A stretch of 64,000 nucleotides of DNA from Flectobacillus sp. BAB-3569 (GCF_002270355.1 NZ_NJFZ01000006.1:372001-436000), one strand, 5' to 3'. Positions 26,815-37,762 are shown, counted from the first letter of the stretch. A program made the numbers and translations. The notes: generated by a model not told the origin, from the sequence alone.

Positions 26815-29772
26815 TTACTTAGAAGGGTTTGCAGCTGGCGCTACAGCTTTCTTCTTTCCTGTTCCAAGGTCAATAACGATTGGAGCAGCTACGAAGATAG
26901 ATGAGTATGCACCAAATACTACCCCGATAAACATCGCAAATGAGAAACCACGCAAGATTTCACCACCAAAGAACAACAATACTGATACTACTAAGAATAC
27001 CGTCGTAGCTGTCATTACAGTACGGCTCATTGTATGGTTAATAGACGTGTTGATAGTTTTGATAATCAACTCTTTGTCTGACAAGTCTGCGTTAAGACCG
27101 ATTTCTTCACGGATACGGTCAAATACTACCACAGTATCGTTGATAGAGTAACCAATAACAGTTAATATCGCAGCGATAAAGATTTGGTCAACTTCCAAAT
27201 CCAATCCGAAAATACGAACGATACCTACCATACCCAATACAACTAGAGTATCGTGAATCAAGGCAATGATACTACCCAATGAGTATTGCCATTTACGGAA
27301 ACGAATCAAGATATATATAAAGATAGCAATTAAGGCATAACCAATAGATACAAATGACTGTGTTAAAATATCATCAGCGATAGTTGCACCTACTTTAGAC
27401 TCTGAAACCACTACAGGTTTTGCATCTGCAAATTGTTGTAACCCTTTTTCTAAAGCAGTACGAACTTTTTGGTTAGCTGTAGCTGATTCATCTTCTACCA
27501 AATAAGAAGTTGTAACTTTCATCTTAGTTGGACCGTTGAATGTTTTTACTTCAACACCTTTTTCTTCGAAATCATCTTTCAATGCTTCTTTGATGTTTGT
27601 TGCATCAACAGGCTTCGTAAATTCTACAACATAAGAACGGCCACCTTTGAAGTCAACACCCAAATTGAAACCGCCTTGTGCAATCAATACTACGATACCT
27701 ACGGCAATTAAGCTCCATGAGAACCAGTAAGAGTATTTACGTTTGCCAATAAAGTCGAAATTCATACCTTTGAATAGGTCTTTCGAGATAAATGTTTCGA
27801 ATGTAACCTCTTTCTCCTTACCCGCAGCAATTTTACGTTGTACCATCCAGTCAACTAATACGTGTGATACAAATACTGCTGTAAATACTGAAGTAATCAA
27901 ACCAATACAAAGCGTTACACCAAAGCCTTTTACAGAACCCGATCCAAAGATAATCAAGATTACACCAATCAAGAATGTAGTTACGTTACCATCTAGGATA
28001 GCAGAAAGAGCTTTATCATAGCCTAATCTTACGGCATCTAACAATCCAACACCACGGTGTAATTCTTCACGAATACGTTCGTTAATCAATACGTTGGCAT
28101 CGACAGCCATACCCAATGTCAATACAACCCCTGCAATACCTGGTAATGTCAATGCTGATTGCATTTGTACTAATACTCCTGCAATAAAGAATACGTTGAA
28201 CAATAAGGCAGCGTTAGCCATCCATCCAGGGTTGCCATAATAACCAATCATAAATACAATCACTAAAATCAAACCAACAGCCATTGACAAATAACCTTGG
28301 TTGATGGCTTCCTGACCCAATGATGGACCAATGAAGGCGTCTTCAACGATACGAGTTGGAGCTGGCAATTTACCTGCTTTCAATACGTTTGCTAAGTCTT
28401 TTGCTTCTTCTACAGTGAATGAACCAGAGATAGATGAACGACCGTTAGGAATTTCACCATTAATTACTGGAGCAGAATATACATAGTTATCTAATACGAT
28501 TGCTACACGTTTACCAATGCTAGCAGCTGTTAAGTTTTTCCAAATACGAGCACCAGTACCGTTCATTACCATTGTCACTTCAGGACGTTGGTTTTGATCG
28601 TAGTCGTTTGTAGCATCTACAATTACATCACCTTCCAAAGGAGCTGGTTGATTTTCAGTTTTCTTGATTGCTTCCAATTGGATAATTTCGTCACCAGTTG
28701 TCGATGGAATACCTTTAGCATACCATACAAAAGTCAAGTTTGATGGGAACATCATTTTAACCTCTGGACGACGGAACAATTCGTTTACTCGAGCTGTGTC
28801 TTTGCGCATTACACCCCAGTTTCTTCCTTGGTTGTCCAAAGGCAAGAATAATTTTGTCAATGCAGCACCTGCTGTAGTATCAGCTTTAGCAGTATCTTTC
28901 TTAGCAGCCTTTGGAGCCGACAACTGACTTGCCAAACCTCCTTTTGTAGTATCTGTAGAAGTCGTTGCAGTAGCTACTGTAGCTTTGTTTGCTTTTGACT
29001 CAGCAGCTAAATACTCGCCTAGCGTGTTCAAACCTTGTCCCCATTCGTTGATTTCAGCAACCTCAACAAACTCCAATTTAGCAGCACCTGCCAATAATTT
29101 ACGAGCACGCTCAGGGTTGTCTACGCCTGGTAATTCTACTTGAATACGGTTTGTTCCTGGCAAACGTTGAATGTTAGGGTTAGCTACACCGAATTTGTCA
29201 ATACGAGCTTGAATAATTTTGTAAACGCGATCTACCGCACCATCAATTTCTGAGTTAACCACTTTCTTTACTTGAGCATCAGTAGAACCTGAGTTCAATT
29301 TATCGCGGTTAATTGAGTTGGCAAAAATCGTAGCCAAACGTTGATTTGGAGCAACTTTAGCAAATTCTTCGAAGAAAATCTCATTGAAAGGCTTAGTCGA
29401 AGTTGCTTGTAATTTTGAAGCGTTTTCTAATGCTTTTTCAAAATTCGGGTCGTTGCTTTTTCCAGATAATGCACGTAGAATTTCCACAGGAGAAACTTCC
29501 AATACCGCACTGAAACCACCTTCCAAGTCAAGACCTTTGTGAAGAGCATAAGTAGTTACATCTTGCAATGTGAAGCCCAAATAAACTGGTTGCTTCCACA
29601 ATGAATCGATATAACGAGTTTTTTTAGCTGGGTCGAGTTTACCATCTTTCGATGTTGCATACGCAATTGCATCTTCACGAACCGCATTAGCCTTCCATGT
29701 AAACGAAAGGAAGAACAAACATAGGGCTGAAATAATACCAGTCAGCCACACAATGGCACCTTTGTAACGCAT
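26815..29772 (-). CDS. secDF: Fused protein translocase subunit SecDF
   Basis: A 985-residue fusion of SecD and SecF, the usual arrangement in Bacteroidota. An N-terminal transmembrane helix (IVWLTGIISALCLFFLSF) precedes the large periplasmic P1 domain with LDLEGGFSAVLEV near residue 78. A Ala/Thr-rich insert lies about 265-310. The SecD membrane block includes GIAGVVLTLGMAVDANVLINERIREE, and the SecF part starts with FDFIGKRKYSYWFSW and contains DFKGGRSYVVEF and VIGYSINDTVVVFDRIREE. SecDF uses the proton gradient to help SecYEG export proteins. Single gene with its own terminator. Confidence 0.96.
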   Translation of the reverse strand: MRYKGAIVWLTGIISALCLFFLSFTWKANAVREDAIAYATSKDGKLDPAKKTRYIDSLWKQPVYLGFTLQDVTTYALHKGLDLEGGFSAVLEVSPVEILRALSGKSNDPNFEKALENASKLQATSTKPFNEIFFEEFAKVAPNQRLATIFANSINRDKLNSGSTDAQVKKVVNSEIDGAVDRVYKIIQARIDKFGVANPNIQRLPGTNRIQVELPGVDNPERARKLLAGAAKLEFVEVAEINEWGQGLNTLGEYLAAESKANKATVATATTSTDTTKGGLASQLSAPKAAKKDTAKADTTAGAALTKLFLPLDNQGRNWGVMRKDTARVNELFRRPEVKMMFPSNLTFVWYAKGIPSTTGDEIIQLEAIKKTENQPAPLEGDVIVDATNDYDQNQRPEVTMVMNGTGARIWKNLTAASIGKRVAIVLDNYVYSAPVINGEIPNGRSSISGSFTVEEAKDLANVLKAGKLPAPTRIVEDAFIGPSLGQEAINQGYLSMAVGLILVIVFMIGYYGNPGWMANAALLFNVFFIAGVLVQMQSALTLPGIAGVVLTLGMAVDANVLINERIREELHRGVGLLDAVRLGYDKALSAILDGNVTTFLIGVILIIFGSGSVKGFGVTLCIGLITSVFTAVFVSHVLVDWMVQRKIAAGKEKEVTFETFISKDLFKGMNFDFIGKRKYSYWFSWSLIAVGIVVLIAQGGFNLGVDFKGGRSYVVEFTKPVDATNIKEALKDDFEEKGVEVKTFNGPTKMKVTTSYLVEDESATANQKVRTALEKGLQQFADAKPVVVSESKVGATIADDILTQSFVSIGYALIAIFIYILIRFRKWQYSLGSIIALIHDTLVVLGMVGIVRIFGLDLEVDQIFIAAILTVIGYSINDTVVVFDRIREEIGLNADLSDKELIIKTINTSINHTMSRTVMTATTVFLVVSVLLFFGGEILRGFSFAMFIGVVFGAYSSIFVAAPIVIDLGTGKKKAVAPAANPSK

Positions 29773-29972
29773 TTGTTTTTAGTTATTTGAAAAATGAATG
29801 TGAATTACTTGTGTGTAACAGTTGCCTATTACAAGAATGGAAAAGGGTTTGGTAAGGGTGGAGTAAATGTTAAGCCTGAAGCTTGGGGAAATTGTGATAC
29901 AAATGACCAATAAATTGCCCATGAAGCCTATGTCGTTAGACTTTCAATCATTTAAACCAAGAAAAAATGGAA

Positions 29973-30338
29973 TCAGGGAGCATTGGTAGCAATAAAATGC
30001 TCAAACAGAATTTCGTAAAGAATATTAGGAGAAGTAACCTTCAATTGCTGACCCAGAGCATGAACCGCCACAGGAATCGCAACGCTAGGAATTGAAAAAA
30101 CAAAGTCGCTAACAGTATCAAAACTAATACTTGGACTAGCGTGCATTACTGATAACTCACTAACCGAACATTCAGGAGTAGCTCCTTTTTGCTTTTTAGA
30201 CTGCTCAGTTTTCGCTTTTTTTACACCAGAATAGTGTACCTGTGATGCCGAAAATGTTTTACCAAATACGGTAAACATCAGCATCAAGCACACAAAAAAA
30301 GTGCTGAATAAACGCGATATGTGAGATGTTTTTTTCAT
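29973..30338 (-). CDS. Hypothetical secreted or membrane-anchored small protein
   Basis: A 121-residue protein starting MKKTSHISRLFSTFFVCLML, a signal peptide or anchor ending near TFSAS at about 33. The next 25 residues are Lys/Gln-rich (KKAKTEQSKKQKG), followed by a hydrophobic stretch (FVFSIPSVAIPVAVHALG). I chose ATG 30338 instead of one 21 bases upstream because it begins the signal peptide. No known domain. It is divergent from nadC. Real but unplaced. Confidence 0.55.
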   Translation of the reverse strand: MKKTSHISRLFSTFFVCLMLMFTVFGKTFSASQVHYSGVKKAKTEQSKKQKGATPECSVSELSVMHASPSISFDTVSDFVFSIPSVAIPVAVHALGQQLKVTSPNILYEILFEHFIATNAP

Positions 30339-30499
30339 TGTTGAACACAAAAGTAGCAAGTTTTATAGAAGTATCGCAAACTTTACACCAAATTTTACGT
30401 CTGTATAAAAAGAGACTTACCCAATTTTCTTGGGATTTTTATAATAATTTAGAGGTATTGCTTACAAAAAATTTCAAAAGTACAATTGAATAATTTTCT

Positions 30500-30507
30500 T
30501 ACTTTTG
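30500..30507 (+). promoter_or_regulatory. Candidate -7 box of the nadC promoter
   Basis: TACTTTTG matches TAnnTTTG and lies 25 bases before the nadC ATG. No -33 element at standard spacing is obvious. Confidence 0.4.
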
Positions 30508-30532
30508 GGGCATAAAACAATCTGTATCTAGC

Positions 30533-31387
30533 ATGTTTAATTATTTAGAACCAACTTATATCAAAAACTTCATTCAAAATGCTTTGACTGAAGACGTCGG
30601 TGATGGCGACCATACTTCGCTCTCGACTGTACCGCATGATGCCATTGGACGTGCCAGATTATTGGTAAAAGATAAAGGGATTTTGGCTGGTGTCGAACTC
30701 GCCAAAATGATTTTTGCAGAAGTTGATCCTGAGCTTCAGGTTACAACTATCCTCGAAGATGGTACCGCCATCGACCGTGGACAAATCGTATTAACCGTAG
30801 AGGGTCGTTCGCAGTCGATATTGAAGGCTGAGCGCTTGGTACTCAATTGTATGCAACGTATGTCGGGTATTGCTACCTACACACGCTCGATGGTTAATTT
30901 GATTGAGGGAACTAATACCAAGTTATTAGATACCCGTAAAACAACGCCTAATTTTAGACTTTGTGAAAAATGGGCTTGTAAAATAGGAGGTGCCGTAAAT
31001 CATCGCTACGCTCTTTTTGATATGATTTTAATCAAGGATAATCACGTAGATTATGCGGGAGGCATTGCCAATGCGATTCGTCAGGCAAATGAATATTTAG
31101 TACAAACAGGAAAAAATCTTCAAATTGAAATTGAAGTACGTAACCTCGATGAACTACAACAAGTTTTAGCGATTGGTCAAGTTAATAGAATCATGTTGGA
31201 TAACTTCAGTTTTGAAAACCTTCGTGAGGCTGTTCGCTTAATCGATGGCAAATACTTAACTGAGGCTTCAGGAGGTATCAACGAAACTACCATTCGCCAA
31301 TATGCCGAATGTGGCGTAGATTATATTTCGAGTGGCGCATTGACACACCAAATCAAAAGCTTAGATTTAAGCTTGAAAGCGTACTAA
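30533..31387 (+). CDS. nadC: Nicotinate-nucleotide pyrophosphorylase (carboxylating)
   Basis: A 284-residue quinolinate phosphoribosyltransferase: quinolinate plus PRPP gives nicotinate mononucleotide, CO2 and PPi. Family marks are ALTEDVGDGDHTS near the N-terminus, ERLVLNCMQRMSGIAT, the PRPP/quinolinate loop DTRKTTPNFRLCEKWACKIGGAVNHR, and MILIKDNH (Lys and His in the active site). The C-terminal GxxxxAxxAR-like barrel ends in VDYISSGALTHQ. Cytoplasmic step 2 of de novo NAD synthesis; nadA (step 1) follows 304 bases downstream, nadB is not in the window. Confidence 0.95.
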   Translation: MFNYLEPTYIKNFIQNALTEDVGDGDHTSLSTVPHDAIGRARLLVKDKGILAGVELAKMIFAEVDPELQVTTILEDGTAIDRGQIVLTVEGRSQSILKAERLVLNCMQRMSGIATYTRSMVNLIEGTNTKLLDTRKTTPNFRLCEKWACKIGGAVNHRYALFDMILIKDNHVDYAGGIANAIRQANEYLVQTGKNLQIEIEVRNLDELQQVLAIGQVNRIMLDNFSFENLREAVRLIDGKYLTEASGGINETTIRQYAECGVDYISSGALTHQIKSLDLSLKAY

Positions 31388-31691
31388 GGAATAATGAAGA
31401 ATTGTGAGTTGTGAATGTTTTCAGCGATTGTGGATTTGGGATTGCTGATTTCGGAAAAAATAGAAAAAGGCATTCATTTTCATAAAAGTAGCTAAAGATG
31501 CATGTCTCAACTTCGCTTGGTATAGCTCACAACTCTATAATACTGGGTAGCATGAAAAATAAAGTATAGTATTTATCGGTTGGATTCTTCCGATTATGAA
31601 TAGATACTAGGTTAACAAATAACCTACTTTCATCTATCTATCAAAGTCCGATATAATTTTTAACTAGACAACAATTCACCGATTAATAAAG
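31388..31691. other. nadC-nadA intergenic region with partial repeat A
   Basis: A 304-base gap with a partial copy of family A at 31395-31470 and gaattgtgagttgtgaatg-type words. No terminator with a T-run is seen, so read-through from nadC to nadA is possible. Confidence 0.5.
31395..31470 (+). repeat. Repeat family A, copy 4 (partial)
   Basis: Shares ggatttgggattgctgatttcgg-like words (about 31432-31457) with 5084-5108 and 40213-40237, but lacks the second inverted arm. Confidence 0.6.
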
Positions 31692-32681
31692 ATGAACTTA
31701 CTAGACGAAGTAAATAAAGTAGGCTATGTGAGCCGTTCGGTACCTTTTAAGGGAACTGACTTGAAAGAAGAAATTTTAAAACTCAAAAAAGAAAAAAATG
31801 CTGTAATCTTGGCGCACTACTATGTAGATGCTGAAATTCAAGATTTGGCTGACTTTTTGGGAGATAGCCTTGCATTGGCACAAGCAGCCGAAAAAACAGA
31901 TGCCGACATGATTGTATTTTGTGGTGTGCATTTTATGGGTGAGACAGCCAAAATTTTGAACCCTAACAAAAAAGTCGTTATCCCCGATTTTAATGCAGGT
32001 TGTTCATTAGCAGATTCTGCTCCAAAAGAAGAATTCGCTGCTTTCAAGGCGCAATATCCTGAAGCTGTTGTGGTAAGTTATATCAACTGTACAGCTGACG
32101 TAAAAGCCATGACGGATATTATTTGTACTTCGTCGAACGCCCTTAAAGTAGTTGAATCAATTCCAGCTGATAAGCAAATTATTTTTGCGCCAGATGCCAA
32201 CTTGGGAAGATATGTAGCGAAAAAAACAGGTCGTGACCTTATTCTTTGGGATGGTGCTTGTATTGTTCACATCGATATTTCTTTAGAGAAATTGAAAAAA
32301 GTAAAGGAGGAAAATCCTAATGCTTTACTAATTGCTCACCCAGAATGTAAAGAAGTGATTCTTTCTCAAGCTGATTTTGTAGGCTCAACTACTGCTCTTT
32401 TGAATTTTGTAAAAGATTCAGATTGCCAAGAATTTATCGTAGCTACCGAAGCAGGTATTTTACATAAAATGAAGGAGTCTGTTCCAAACAAAAAGATTAT
32501 TCCAGCCCCTGCCAACGAGAAAAACACTTGCGCATGCTCAGAATGTCCATATATGAAAATGAATACCTTGGAAAAACTCTACAACGCGATGTTTTATGAG
32601 TTACCAGAAATTCAGGTAGCAGAAGACGTTCGTGAACCAGCACTTAAGGCTTTGAAAGCTATGTTGGATATTAGTAAATAG
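31692..32681 (+). CDS. nadA: Quinolinate synthase
   Basis: A 329-residue 4Fe-4S enzyme that condenses iminoaspartate with dihydroxyacetone phosphate to quinolinate. Three cysteines in the positions expected for cluster ligands are C104 (NAGCSLAD), C190 (WDGACIVH) and C285 (SECPYMKMN). The N-terminal ILAHYYVDAEIQDLADFLGDS motif and FCGVHFMGETAKIL are diagnostic. Cytoplasmic, step 1 of NAD synthesis; partner nadC is directly upstream on the same strand. It contains A6 and A7 runs near its 5' end that do not disrupt the frame, a useful comparison with the frameshifted genes downstream. Confidence 0.95.
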   Translation: MNLLDEVNKVGYVSRSVPFKGTDLKEEILKLKKEKNAVILAHYYVDAEIQDLADFLGDSLALAQAAEKTDADMIVFCGVHFMGETAKILNPNKKVVIPDFNAGCSLADSAPKEEFAAFKAQYPEAVVVSYINCTADVKAMTDIICTSSNALKVVESIPADKQIIFAPDANLGRYVAKKTGRDLILWDGACIVHIDISLEKLKKVKEENPNALLIAHPECKEVILSQADFVGSTTALLNFVKDSDCQEFIVATEAGILHKMKESVPNKKIIPAPANEKNTCACSECPYMKMNTLEKLYNAMFYELPEIQVAEDVREPALKALKAMLDISK

Positions 32682-33125
32682 AAATACTTTAGGACTTAGT
32701 CTATATAAGAATAGGGGCGCAGATGTGTCTCTATTCTTGTATAGACTAATATGGATTATGCCGTTGGAATTTGTAGATTTATCTGATTACTGGACAAAAT
32801 TGAATATACTAGTTCAAGACTTAGTCTTGGACTCATTCTTTAACAGTTTGAAACTGTTTTTATAAAATTCAGTGAAAAGTATAAAAACCTGAATCACACT
32901 TTCTCGTTTTATCCAGTAATCAACAGATTTCTATAAATACCACACAATTCTAAGAACTCTTTCAACAAATCACGACTTTTCAACCCCTAACCCCACTTTG
33001 TGCCTCTGTGCCTTTGCCACTAAATACCTCCCTCTTCATTAAATAATCATTAACAATATTATCTAGCTATTACGCTTTAGGAATCTTGGGGCAACTTTGT
33101 GCTGATTTTCAAATTCCCTTTTGAT
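32682..33125. other. Intergenic region with long hairpin after nadA
   Basis: A 444-base gap. A 19-bp stem with one G-T pair (32696-32714 with 32731-32749) follows the nadA stop but has no T-run. A short aacagt/actgtt hairpin at 32842-32858 has a T-run and could be the terminator. A cactttgtgcctctgtgcc string near 32993-33011 resembles the hairpin repeat at 39.0 kb. Confidence 0.5.
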
Positions 33126-34752
33126 ATGTTGTCTATAAAACTGCACGCCAAATTTCTGCTAGTCCTTTGGGCTTTGGGTATTGTACTTCACGGTTCTGCT
33201 CAAACCCTCGATAAAGATACTTTTTACAGCGAAATACCTCATCCAGATACCAAACTACTGAAGCTAAAAGCCCAATACAACTCGGCAGTTGAAAAACAAC
33301 AAATGCTCGAGGCTGGGCTTTATCTGCAACAAATGGGACAATTATGTTTTCATTTTGGGCATTATCCTCAAGCTTTGGAACTTCATTTACAAGCTAATAA
33401 GGTGTTGAAAAGCCAACAAAAGCCCCTTTTATTGGCTGATAACCTTTGCGACTTGGGACTTTTGTATTATTACTTGCGCAATTCCAATGCGGCTCTGCAA
33501 CAGTATCAGGAAGCTTTACAGATTTTTCAAAAACAAAAAGAACCAAGCGGTATTGCTAAAACCTATGGCCGTTTGGGACATTTGTATGAAAAGCAAGGGA
33601 AATATCCTTTGGCACTTGACTTTCAGCGTAAAGCTATTAATGAATATCAAAAAGCTGGTAATCAGAGTGGTATTGCCAAAATTTATGAAAACCTAGGAAG
33701 TATTTTTGAAGATTTATCTCGGTATGACTCAGCCTATTTCTATTTCAACAAAGCCCTATCTGTCAACGAAGTAGCCAAAGATGAACTATCCCAAATAGAA
33801 GTTATCAACAACTTAGGAGATGTATTGCGCAAAACGGGAAAAACCCAAGAGGGACTTAATTATTCGAGAAAAGCGCTATTGCTTTCGCAAGAGCTTAAAG
33901 AAAAATATCAAGAAGCTAGTGCCTACAGAGATATATCGAGAGCCTTGCACGATTTAGGACGTAACGATAGCGCCTATTACTATCTTGAACTGAGTCGTAA
34001 AATGACCATGGATATTTACTCCGAAAAAAGTATGCAGCAAATGGCTGTGCTACAAGTGATGTATGATATTGCCAAAAAAATGCCGAAATCGAACGTCTCG
34101 ACCATGCTACCAAAACCAATCAAATAGTGGGTATCGCTGTAGCTGTGGTATTAGTTTTGTTAGGAAGTTTGGGCTTTGTGATTATGAGTCGCCAACGAAT
34201 GAAAATTGCCAATGAACTACGCCTTAATCAACAAAATCAAAAGGTGTCAGAAACCGAGCAGGCGTTGATGCAAGCGGCTTTGCGTAATCAGCAATTGGAG
34301 GAAGAGTACCTGAAAAATCAACTCGAGATAAAAACTCAAGAATTGAGCGCACACACTTTGCACGTCATTCAAAAAATCAGCTTTTGCAAAAACTGTATTT
34401 GCGTTTGGAAGAAACCCTTAAAGATGACCGAAAAAATGTTTCGAAAAATCTGAAACAAATCATGCAGGAAATCCATCAAAGTTTTACCCACGATCACGAT
34501 TGGGAACACTTCCGTCATGTGTTCGAACAAGTACACCAAAGATTTTTAGAAAAACTAAAATCTCATACCGAACAACTTACCTCCAACGATATTCGCTTGA
34601 TTGCTTTACTCAAAATGAATCTTAATTCTGCCGAAATTGCCTCCTTATTAGGTGTATCACAAGATAGCTTGCGAGTGCTCAGATACCGTCTTCGCAAGAA
34701 ACTCAATTTGGCTCAAGGAGAGAATCTTTCTTCCTTTATTCAGTCTTTATAA
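33126..34752 (+). pseudogene. TPR-containing membrane regulator with C-terminal HTH, broken by two -1 frameshifts
   Basis: Joined across two shifts, this encodes about 540 residues: a signal peptide or anchor (MLSIKLHAKFLLVLWALGIV...SAQ), six or more TPR repeats (about 35-300), a transmembrane helix (GIAVAVVLVLLGSLGFVIM), a coiled coil, and a LuxR-like HTH (LNSAEIASLLGVSQDSLRVL). This architecture is a common Bacteroidota regulator type. Shift 1 is at the A7 run 34074-34080 (A8 restores AEIERLDHATK) and shift 2 at the A6 run 34371-34376 (A7 restores NQLLQKLYLRLEE). Frames are 33126-34127, 34127-34453 and 34384-34752. Each requires one extra base. It may be a pseudogene, a sequencing error or a slippage site. 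Likely target is the receptor-phytase genes downstream. Confidence 0.75.
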
Positions 34753-34999
34753 TTCAGAAACGTAACGTTAACAATTTGATAATGTAACGTTTTTAAAATG
34801 AAAATATGTTGATTATCAGTTTATTAGTGGCTTTTAATTCACGCTGTTGCTTTTTTGTTAACGCTCATTGTAACGCTGTTTCCTTTTTGTAACGGCACAA
34901 ATTTGCAAATCAAAATAGACTTGTCGCACCTTTGTCACAGCAAAAACAACGAGGCTCTCGATGCTCATCAGTATTCAAGGTAGGTCTCAATCGACAATT

Positions 35000-37742
35000 A
35001 TGTGCAAATATTTTATAATGCTTTGGTGTTGCCTAATGGCACACATTGGATTTACGCAAAATTTTCAACTTCATGGCTCAGTTGCCGACCAACAAACAGG
35101 CGAACCGCTCGTTGGCGCTGTCGTAAGGGCTGTTCCACAAGGAGTTTATGATGTGGTTGGATTAGACGGAAACTTTCGTATCAAAGGACTCAAAAAAGGA
35201 ACTCATACCATCAAAGTAAGCTATGTGGGTTATCAGTCTTTTGAGGAAACTATCGAAATTTCGCAACATACCAACCGCAAAATTCAACTTAAACCTCATG
35301 CTAATCAGACACTCGAAGAAGTGGTGGTGTCTGCTAATAGTGATAAATCTTCTGAACTTGCCGCTCGCTCAGCCGAACGCAATGCGCTACAGTTGATGAA
35401 TATCGTTTCAGGAAAAGCCATCGAAATTTCACCTGATTTAACGGTTGCCAACTTGGTGCAGCGTGTTTCGGGTATCTCAATCGAACGAAATAGTAACGGC
35501 GATGGGCAATACGCCATTATGCGTGGTATGGACAAACGCTATAATTATACTTTGGTCAATGGTATCAAAATCCCAAGTCCAGACAATAAATATCGTTATG
35601 TACCTTTAGATATATTCCCTTCCGAACTGTTAGGTCGCTTAGAAGTAAGTAAATCTCTTACGCCCGACAAAGAAGGTGATGCCGTTGGTGGTGTAATCAA
35701 CATGGTGATGAAAGAAGCGCCTACACAACTAGAACTAAAAGCCAATTTGGCTACAGGATACAGCGAATTGTTTATGAATCGCTCATTTGACTCGATGAAC
35801 AAAAGTTTGATTCATACCCAATCACCGTATGAGGCTTATGGAAAAACGTATTCGGCTACGATACAGGATTTTGCGAAAGGGTTTTTAGATACAAAATCAG
35901 CTTCGCCTATGCCAAATATCGTTGCGGGTTTGTCGGCAGGTAACCGCTATATGCATAATCGTTTGGGGGTAATTCTAGCGGGAAGTTTCCAAAATACTTT
36001 CCGTGGTAGCAATAGCGATTTTTACAATTCTACTGTTTACGATACAGAAACAACTTCTCGAATTACTAGTTTGGCGCAACGTAATTACTCAGAGCAACAA
36101 CAACGTTTGGGACTACATGCCAAACTAGATTTTGCCCTCAACTCACGTACTAAATTACAGTGGTACAATGCGTTTATGAATTTGCAAAACTGGCAGGTTC
36201 GCCAAACCAAAACTACTGATTTTTCTTCTGGTGGCTATGACCCTGTGGCAGGCAATGCTGGTCTAGGATTTTCGACTCGTTTGAGATATACTCGACAAAG
36301 TATTTTTAATTCAACTTTACAAGCTAAACACCAGTTAGCAACAAACCTTTCAGTGAACTGGTCGGCTGTGTATTCTTTGGCAACCAATGCTGTACCAGAA
36401 AATACTAGTGTGAATTTTTTAGGAAAAAGAGAAAAATTTGTTGAAACACTTACCTATCCAACTGAAAGCGCTCGTCGTTGGGAGCATAACAACGACCAAG
36501 ATATAGCGCTTTATGCAAATGTAAATTACCTTTTCAAAGGCATTGATTGGAGTGCGGGTGGTTTGTTTAGAACTAAGCAAAGAGATAATTTTTATAACAA
36601 CTATATCTTTAAACCTATTAATCCTTTTGCCCTTTATCAAACAGATTATAAGCAATATAGCGATTTGTCTTGGTCGTTAGAAAATCCTCGTGGGACAGTG
36701 GCTTCGGCACTCAATTACAAAGCTTCTGAACAAATTGGCGCAGCGTATATCATGGGAAAATGGAGCTCAAAAGAGTGGCAAATTATCACGGGCATACGTA
36801 CTGAGCATACTTCGCAGGGATATGATATGTTGTATCCATTGGGCGAGCTTCGTCCATCTGGCACGCAAGATTACTGGGATTTTTTGCCAAGTATTCACAC
36901 AAAATATGCTCTGGAGCATAATCAAACTTACGTTTCTCGTATTTCCGTTCTATCAATCGCCCAGGATTTTTTGAAATTGTGCCAGGGAAAATTGTTAATG
37001 AAGAATTCCAAGAACGTGGTAATCCAGACCTAAAACGTGCCGTTGCCGACAACATTGATTTTCGTTATGAGTATTTTCCTAATGCCTCAGACCAATTGAT
37101 GGCTGGTGTTTTTTATAAGAATATTCAGAATCCTATTGAATATACTTTGCAAGTGGATGAAACCCGTGGACAAGATGTGTTTTATACCCCAGGCAATTTT
37201 GGAACAGCTCAAAACTATGGTTTAGAATTAGATGTGATTAAATACTTCCAAAACTTTGGCTTCAAAGCAAACTATACCTACACCAACTCTAGTATTACGA
37301 CCAAGAAGATGATTCGTATTCGTAATGCCCAAGGCAACCTAGAGCCTCGTAGCGTTGACCAAACTCGTCCGATGTATGGGCAGTCGGCACACGTAGGAAA
37401 TCTATCTATTTTTTATAAAGATGGTAAAAAAGGCATTGATGCACAATTGGCAGCTTCGTATACAGGCGAGCGTATCAATACCGTATCTCAATTTTTGAAC
37501 AATGACCTTTGGCAAGAAGCTTTTATCCAAATGGATGCTTCTATCGAAAAAATATAGGGAAACATTGGACGATTTTTGCCAAGGCTAATAACCTTTTAAA
37601 CACTCCAATGCGTGTTTTTATCAAAAATAGCAACCCTGTCAACTCGTCTATTCCAGAACAATCAAACCTTAGTAACAAAACTTTAATTCGACAAGACTAT
37701 TATCAACGCAGCTATTTATTGGGCTTGCGCTTCAAACTTTAA
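35000..37742 (+). pseudogene. TonB-dependent outer-membrane receptor, broken by two -1 frameshifts
   Basis: About 915 residues when joined. Signal peptide (MCKYFIMLWCCLMAHIGFTQ), a CarboxypepD_reg-like domain (LHGSVADQQTGEPLVGAVV...), a plug domain (LTVANLVQRVSGISIERN, YAIMRGMDKRYNYTLVNG, GDAVGGVINMVMKEAP), then the 22-strand barrel ending in LGLRFKL with a terminal aromatic-hydrophobic signal. ATG 35000 begins the signal peptide. Frames are 35000-37033, then one from about 36940 to 37557, then one to 37742. Shift 1 lies near 36932-36942 (missing base before YFRSINRPGFFEIVP); shift 2 is at the A6 run 37547-37552 (A7 restores SIEKNIGKHW). The neighbouring phytase suggests the substrate is phytate-derived or another phosphate compound. 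Confidence 0.8.
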
Positions 37743-37762
37743 TTCTAATTTTTACAAAAAAC

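Noticed and set aside
27743-28927. Plus-strand frames inside secDF
   Set aside because: Antisense to conserved SecDF sequence; Pro/Thr/Ser-rich shadow composition.
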